From Athripsodes cinereus (lineage: Eukaryota; Arthropoda; Insecta; Trichoptera; Leptoceridae), in contig OX388307.1 of assembly GCA_947579605.1 (NCBI GenBank), forward strand, positions 14,299,237 through 14,363,236: a stretch of DNA of 64,000 bases, read 5' to 3'. The notes below the pieces were generated by a model. The model had not been told where the DNA came from. It did not search any database and was given only the letters and a program-made list of their open reading frames with translations. Below, piece by piece: positions 58,520 to 64,000 of this stretch. The first letter of the stretch is position 1, and each line of letters starts with the position of its first letter. The position numbers were made by a program, and so were the translations under genes.

Positions 58520-60818
58520 TAAAAAGAATGGAACTACCCGCTAATGATAATTTCGCTAAAAATATCAATATATAAAATATCAAGATAGCGCAGATAGCAT
58601 TCATGCGATTAATATGTGTAAAATAAAGTATTATGAAGAAGTGTTTCATCAAAGCAAAAAACGAAAATATTTACAAACAATAATGAATCGAAGAAATAAA
58701 AACACTTGCTACGGTGTAAACATAAATAAACAAACAGATATGGCTCTATCAATTCTGAAACTATTTTATTATTATATTTTTATCAGACTTTCAAAACGTT
58801 TGTTTACTGTCGAAAGTGAGTGTACCTATGTACATCAGACTATCTCACTTCTACCCTAATCTGATAATAAAGAGTTCAATGCGCGTAAATAAGACGATCA
58901 CAATGTTATTATGACGGAAATATATTAATTAGTAATTATGTACTTGCGTCGTATAAATAATAATATCACTCGTTGATAATTCTCACGATAGTGGCGCCAT
59001 ATCTATGTCAAGAAGACACCTCCTGAAACAAAAGATGAGAAATTTTACATTAATCATTTTAGCACAATACACACATACCTACATACACACACTGCACTAA
59101 TGATCCACTTCATAACTAATAATTATTACCTAGATGCCTCATTACTAAACAGTAATTAAATGAGAGTACGTTAAAAACAAATCGCTATGAAAAATACTTT
59201 TAAATAAAGAAAGGCAAACAGAAAAACGAATCGTTTGTTACCTTTAGCTTTTAATATTCTTGTCATATTTTACACCTATTTCAAAACTTAAATAATATTG
59301 GAAAAATAAAGAATAATTGAGGAATATGGTATCTATACAAAGAAAAAACCTATTATAATATATTTAGGTATGTAAAATAAATATGAATTTTAGCGCATCA
59401 CAAAATTCAAAGACTTCAAAAGATATTGCGAACAATAGAACGACTAGTGTTAATGACATACAAGAATTTAAATATGCTCAAATCACATTCTCCTTAAATT
59501 AATTCTGCATTTTCATAATTAATACTGTTTACTTTATGGTCGCAATAAATCATAATCTTAATTGAACTTATAATTACGTAATCAGATAATATGAAATTAC
59601 AAAGAAACAATAAAGTAAATATCAAGTGATTAAATTGTTATTACTTAGTGAAAGTAAAACTCCGTCACATCCATTTGCAATGTCATATTCACACAAGATA
59701 ATAATTTAAGTATTAATGGCCCGAAGGTGTGCATTAACTGAATGTTGGATAATCCATCTTCTCATCTCAGTCAGTGTCTTTGTAACAGGTACATAATTAC
59801 ACTGACAACGATAATTATCAAAGACGTTATTAAATTTAATTAAGAAAAAAAACGTACAAGAAAAACATGTCAACTCTGAAAACAGGCATAATTATGTTAT
59901 TTATGTATTATGTTGTGCATAATTGCGGTCATTTAACAAAGATTAAACATAGCCACGGCGAACGAATAACATTATCATACCGAACAAAATGAATTACCCA
60001 GTAAGATAGGAATTACGAATATCTAAACCTCGTTACTGTGTTGTGTTCGGTATTAACAAAGACATGCTAAATTATAGCATAATAAAAATAAATGCACGCG
60101 TACTTTTTCTATACTTGTACAATGCTCGAAAACCACATAAAAATAATATGTCAACCATTCTGAATAACTTGTAAAGAGATATTGCATTTACGATAAATAT
60201 TGTTCGCTAGCAGTTATAATTACATTATGACCTAAATAAGATTGCATATTAGAATATGGAATAGACCAGCGATTTCACCAGTCTGATGTAGTAGCTAACA
60301 AACGATATAAATAAAATATGTTTGAAGATGATAAAAGAAAAACACTAACATAAAATTTAAAATTAAATAAAGACACTCCAGACAGTTATCTGATACAAAC
60401 AACATCACACCAATTTATAAAAAAAATACTGAAATGTTGACACACAAAGATGTGTTTACAGCTATGTGAAATACCACAAATGTCAAGTCACCGTATGAGA
60501 TAAGCTAAAGGAATTAACGGTCAAAGCGACAATAGAAAAAAACTGATGGACGGTTTGTAACTTTGTGTCGTAATCTGCAAAAAACAAATACAAGATGAAA
60601 TAAGGTCAAATGCGAAAGTGTTCGTTTAAGTATAGAAAAATACAATTAAAATAAGATAAATAGATAATGTATTCTGAACCAGGCGAGGAACATCAAATGT
60701 CGTCTTTTATTTCATCAATCAACAGTAATAAAAAAAAATACTATTATTCTAAATGATTTGTACACATTAGTCAAATTTACAACAAGATTAAGATCAACTG
60801 AAAACATTAGAACAATTT

Positions 60819-61020
60819 GAAATAAATAAAACAAGCGTTTTATTCTACTATTGATTTAATTTACGAGAGAGACGTCTTTCGTCTTATGAGGACATTGTCA
60901 ATCTGTCCTCATAAGACGAAAGACGTCTCTCTCGTAAATTAAATCAATAGTAGAATAAAACGCTTGTTTTATTTATTTCGATATGGAATTCTACTACCTA
61001 AACACCGACACAGTGAATAA
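60819..61020 (+). mobile_element. Hairpin-bearing retroposon with a perfect 76-bp stem and 13-bp target duplication
   Basis: Arms 60819-60894 and 60904-60979 are exact reverse complements over 76 nt with a 9-nt loop (TTGTCAATC). A 41-nt tail follows, GATATGGAATTCTACTACCT then AAACACCGACACAG. ATTAGAACAATTT stands at 60806-60818 and 61021-61033. The tail resembles that of 40521-40776. No frame inside. Arms this long without a mismatch mean a recent copy or maintained identity. Confidence 0.8.
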
Positions 61021-62728
61021 ATTAGAACAATTTCATTTTGTTATACAAGTAGATAGATATTCATAAAACAGCACTGAAATTCAGTAGAAATAAAATTATT
61101 TAAACACGAATTTCAATAATGATTATCGATAACGATGTGTTAAATACAACGGGAAGTATAAACAAACTTATACAATGTTTACAACTAAATTTATCACGGG
61201 ATTAGCATTTACCACTAAACACTCCAAAAAGTTAAGATAATACTAAAACACACAGGTAAGACAAACAAAACCTTGAAATTAGCATTTGTATTGACATCCG
61301 AACATTATTAATTATTTGCCGAAGCGCCGAATCTAATTAAATATTGTTGAAAACCATATTAGTACTGACAGACTCACAATACCTATTGATCACTGTCTAC
61401 ATGCAGAAGCTGACGTAGATCCTATCGATCATACCACTCCTCTTATCAGTATGCTTACTTCTTATTCGCAAGCTAGACAGCATGCCTTTTTCATACACTC
61501 GTGGCAAATAAAGACAGTCATAACATAACCAATAAAGGAACAGAAAATCGATTCTAGAGAGTGTATCAAAACCTTTAGAAGGAAAATGTTAACCTCCCAA
61601 TAATAAAATTTTACAAATACCTAACTAAAGGAGTTTAAGGACAGCGTAATATTTTATCGAGTACCTACCTCATTTTTTTAATGAGATTTTCGATTTGCAA
61701 TTTCGAACTAAACGTTCAATAAACACACATCGTTATAATCGATTTTCCGATAATGATATTGCTATCGTTAAAAATATGACAATAAATCGTTAAGCGATAA
61801 TTAGAAAAATGACACAATGTTTGCATACGAGGAAAATATGAATCCATTCAAGAATCACAAACCGTACAACAATTACAATCAACAAATCACATTAACAAAC
61901 AACAAGCTCGTTATCGGAAATTGAGTCGAAACACGCGAACTCTAAACAATATTAAATGTCTGAAACGTCTTTTAAATGTTACGTGGTGCTCGGTTGACTT
62001 GAAAGGAATATTAAAATTAAAATCTGTTTGACAAATTTAATGACAAATCCTCAGGCGAAAAAATAATACTTACCCATATAACTATATAATTATGTGAGCA
62101 ATGTCGACTTGCGGCACCTCAAAAACTATCGTAATATTTATCTTACTTGTAAATTATTATCAGTACGTGCTCAAAACAGGGCGTAAACTTAATAAATGTA
62201 CAAAATAAATATTTTACAAATTAACTGCTCTGTTTACTTAACCAAGTACATCTCAAAGAAAACTAACAAACTGCTGTAAGAATAACCAAGACGTCGAAGT
62301 TAAACAAAGTTTCTATAACTGACTTATATAATGCGAAAACATTTGTTTATACCTACACCGTAGATATTAAGTTAATACTTTCAAAGAATCTGTCCACAAG
62401 TGGTATAACTAGAATGACTGTTTTTTTTTACATAAAGATTGTTACTTATTTTACTTTTATGCTTGAAAAATCACAGAACCTCTTTTTAAAGACTAAAAAT
62501 TTTAGTATTTAAAATATGCTATGGATGAAACAGTACAGAATAGGAAGCATTATGATTGTGAAAAGAAAGTATATTTTCAAAACTTAACAATATTAGTAGA
62601 GCTGATTATGAAATAATTTCTACGGCTTGGATTATTCAGTATTTGCTAATCGTCAATTAAGATAAACTTACGACAAACACGTCTCCGTTTTATAATTAAA
62701 ATAGCTGCCATTGTGCAATAATTAAGCT

Positions 62729-62815
62729 TCTTCTTCTTCTTCTTATGGCCCGCTAAACTTGGATCTCGAGGGTCCGAAGCCATGTATGTGCGTCGTCTGT
62801 TAAAGTATGGAGGCT
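62729..62815 (-). mobile_element. Short retroposed fragment with (GAA)n tail and 12-bp target duplication
   Basis: TCTTCTTCTTCTTATGGCCC then CTAAACTTGGATCTCGAGGG. AATAATTAAGCT occurs at 62717-62728 and 62816-62827. Minus-strand insertion; body different from the (GAA)n insert at 22583. Confidence 0.7.
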
Positions 62816-63009
62816 AATAATTAAGCTAAGTGAAGACAAAGTTGTTACAGACAAGTTGTTAATTAAAATTAAATATGAGTAGATAGTGACGATCAATTTT
62901 TTCGACGAAAAAGATTCAATTGGTGAAAATTTCTTTATCAGAGAAAATTACATATTTAACTAACTTCGAAAATGAAAGGGCATACGAAATTATAATAAAT
63001 CTCATCAAC

Positions 63010-63121
63010 ATATCTATACCATCACGGCATATGTCAAAAGTAAGGAGACCAACAGACCAACTGCGTGTAATTAAAATGCAAGTTGTTCTCTCCATGTCAA
63101 TAAAACAACATTCAGAAGAAA
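63010..63121 (-). repeat. RTE-related 3'-end repeat, copy 4
   Basis: CATATCTATACCATCACGGC then ATATGTCAAAAGTAAGGAG and GCGTGTAATTAAAATGCAAG. The most diverged of the four copies. Confidence 0.55.
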
Positions 63122-63779
63122 AGTTCTAGTTCAAAAAACCCAGATCCGTTCAAAAGCATATACCTGATCCTTATTATAATCCTGTAGCGACACATTATAT
63201 GACAATATTTTCTAAGAACACACCAGTTCATATTTTTAGTGTACATACTTGTACGTTAATTAAGTAACTACAAATCATAAAACATTAATAAGTAATACAT
63301 ATCGAAGATAACAGCTGATGACGAATGTCTATAATTACTGTATTGTTTATATTTTTAACACTATTATTAACTCAAGCCGAGAGATAACACCCGATTATTA
63401 ATTTATTAACTAGAAACAGCTGATCATAATGAATAATGAGCGTACCAAGTGATGGACAAACATAAGATATAAAAACTGATAAAAAACTAATATACCTCAC
63501 CCTAAGTAATGCTAATCATACAATAGAATAAAGGAAAACATTCCATTTAATATAATCAGAGACCTACTTTTCAAGGCTTGAGTGGTTTTATTAGAAGACA
63601 TAGACAATACAACAATATGTGATGACTTATTTACTCACATTGGAGAAGTATTGACATTGTAATAAATTAATTCTATAGATTCAATAATAATAATTCAATA
63701 TTGTTATAGTAGCTGTATCGTCATGTCCAAAATACAAGAAAATAAAACAAAAAAGACGTGTAATAGGAGTTATATCTAA

Positions 63780-63925
63780 TATATAAAAGGAAGACGTGTG
63801 TGTTACAACACTTATAACTCAAGAATGGCTGTACCGATTTGAATGATCTCTGATTTGTTGGATTCTTCTCCGCCCGGATTAAACTATAGGCTATTAAAAC
63901 ATCTTACAAATTCACGGGAAGAAAC
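63780..63925 (+). repeat. Probable dispersed repeat, class not assigned
   Basis: Contains ATAACTCAAGAATGGCTGTA then CCGATTTGAATGATC, a phrase I associate with dispersed insect repeats. Only one copy is in the window, so the boundaries and class are open. Confidence 0.3.
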
Positions 63926-64000
63926 AATATGAAGAAAATTATTTACGCCATACATTTTTAATTTCAAAAATAAAAACAATATGGAGAGTCCATACGCTAT

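Larger units (their letters stand above)
55534..64000. other. DNA upstream of Wdr62 exon 1
   Basis: Presumed promoter and 5' leader next to 55534, then intergenic (or long-leader) DNA. Contains the repeats listed separately. Stretches 58.6-60.8 and 61.1-62.7 kb hold no gene I can support. No second host gene was found. I cannot place the transcription start. Confidence 0.7.

Noticed and set aside
58614..58859. 81-codon frame on plus strand and others of 60-90 codons in AT-rich DNA (9983, 15628, 20120, 25645, 36116, 38082, 43294, 43926, 52744)
   Set aside because: Composition dominated by AT-rich codons, no recognisable product, no splice context or conservation cue.
60819..60979. Hairpin as a CRISPR-like or bacterial attenuator structure
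   Set aside because: Animal context, no repeat-spacer pattern; target duplication shows insertion.

Overview
The window is AT-rich animal DNA, almost certainly from a moth or butterfly. It holds one large intron-rich gene, GT..AG introns throughout, and a dense set of lepidopteran-style repeats: RTE-type LINE tails, tRNA-derived SINEs, an R4/Dong-type retrotransposon, mariner and hAT relics. There is no sign of bacterial gene organisation. The organism call is inference from these features.

The only host gene I can build with confidence is on the minus strand: the insect orthologue of WDR62/MAPKBP1, a WD40-repeat spindle-pole and JNK scaffold protein. Fourteen coding exons can be joined with consistent reading phase from the start codon near 55.53 kb to the left edge of the window, giving at least 752 codons. 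They cover the N-terminal leader and most of the double WD40 propeller. The C-terminal half, including any JNK-binding region, lies beyond position 1. A second short exon near 26.2 kb has an ATG, an upstream in-frame stop and a phase-0 donor that fits exon 2, so it is a candidate alternative first exon.

Layout: 1-8.75 kb holds exons 14 to 3, closely spaced, with two intronic repeat clusters (an unclassified repeat, a LINE 3' end and a nearly intact Dong-type element at 1.5-4.4 kb; an RTE fragment at 6.1-6.7 kb). 8.75-17.6 kb is intron 2. Exon 2 is at 17.6 kb. 17.7-55.4 kb is a 37.7 kb first intron filled with AT-rich sequence and at least fifteen recognisable repeat insertions. 55.4-55.5 kb is exon 1 in a GC-richer patch. 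55.5-64 kb is upstream DNA with a small ORF in the presumed 5' leader, a hAT MITE, a second terminal-inverted-repeat element, a LINE fragment and a striking 76-bp perfect hairpin.

The most interesting item is a pair of hairpin-bearing insertions (40.5 and 60.8 kb). Each has a long self-complementary stem, a short 3' tail related between the two, and a 12-13 bp target-site duplication of the kind left by target-primed retroposition rather than by a DNA transposase. The second is the Dong-type element, which sits between TAA/TTA repeats that look like the tail of an older LINE, and whose reading frame runs through the target repeat without its own stop.
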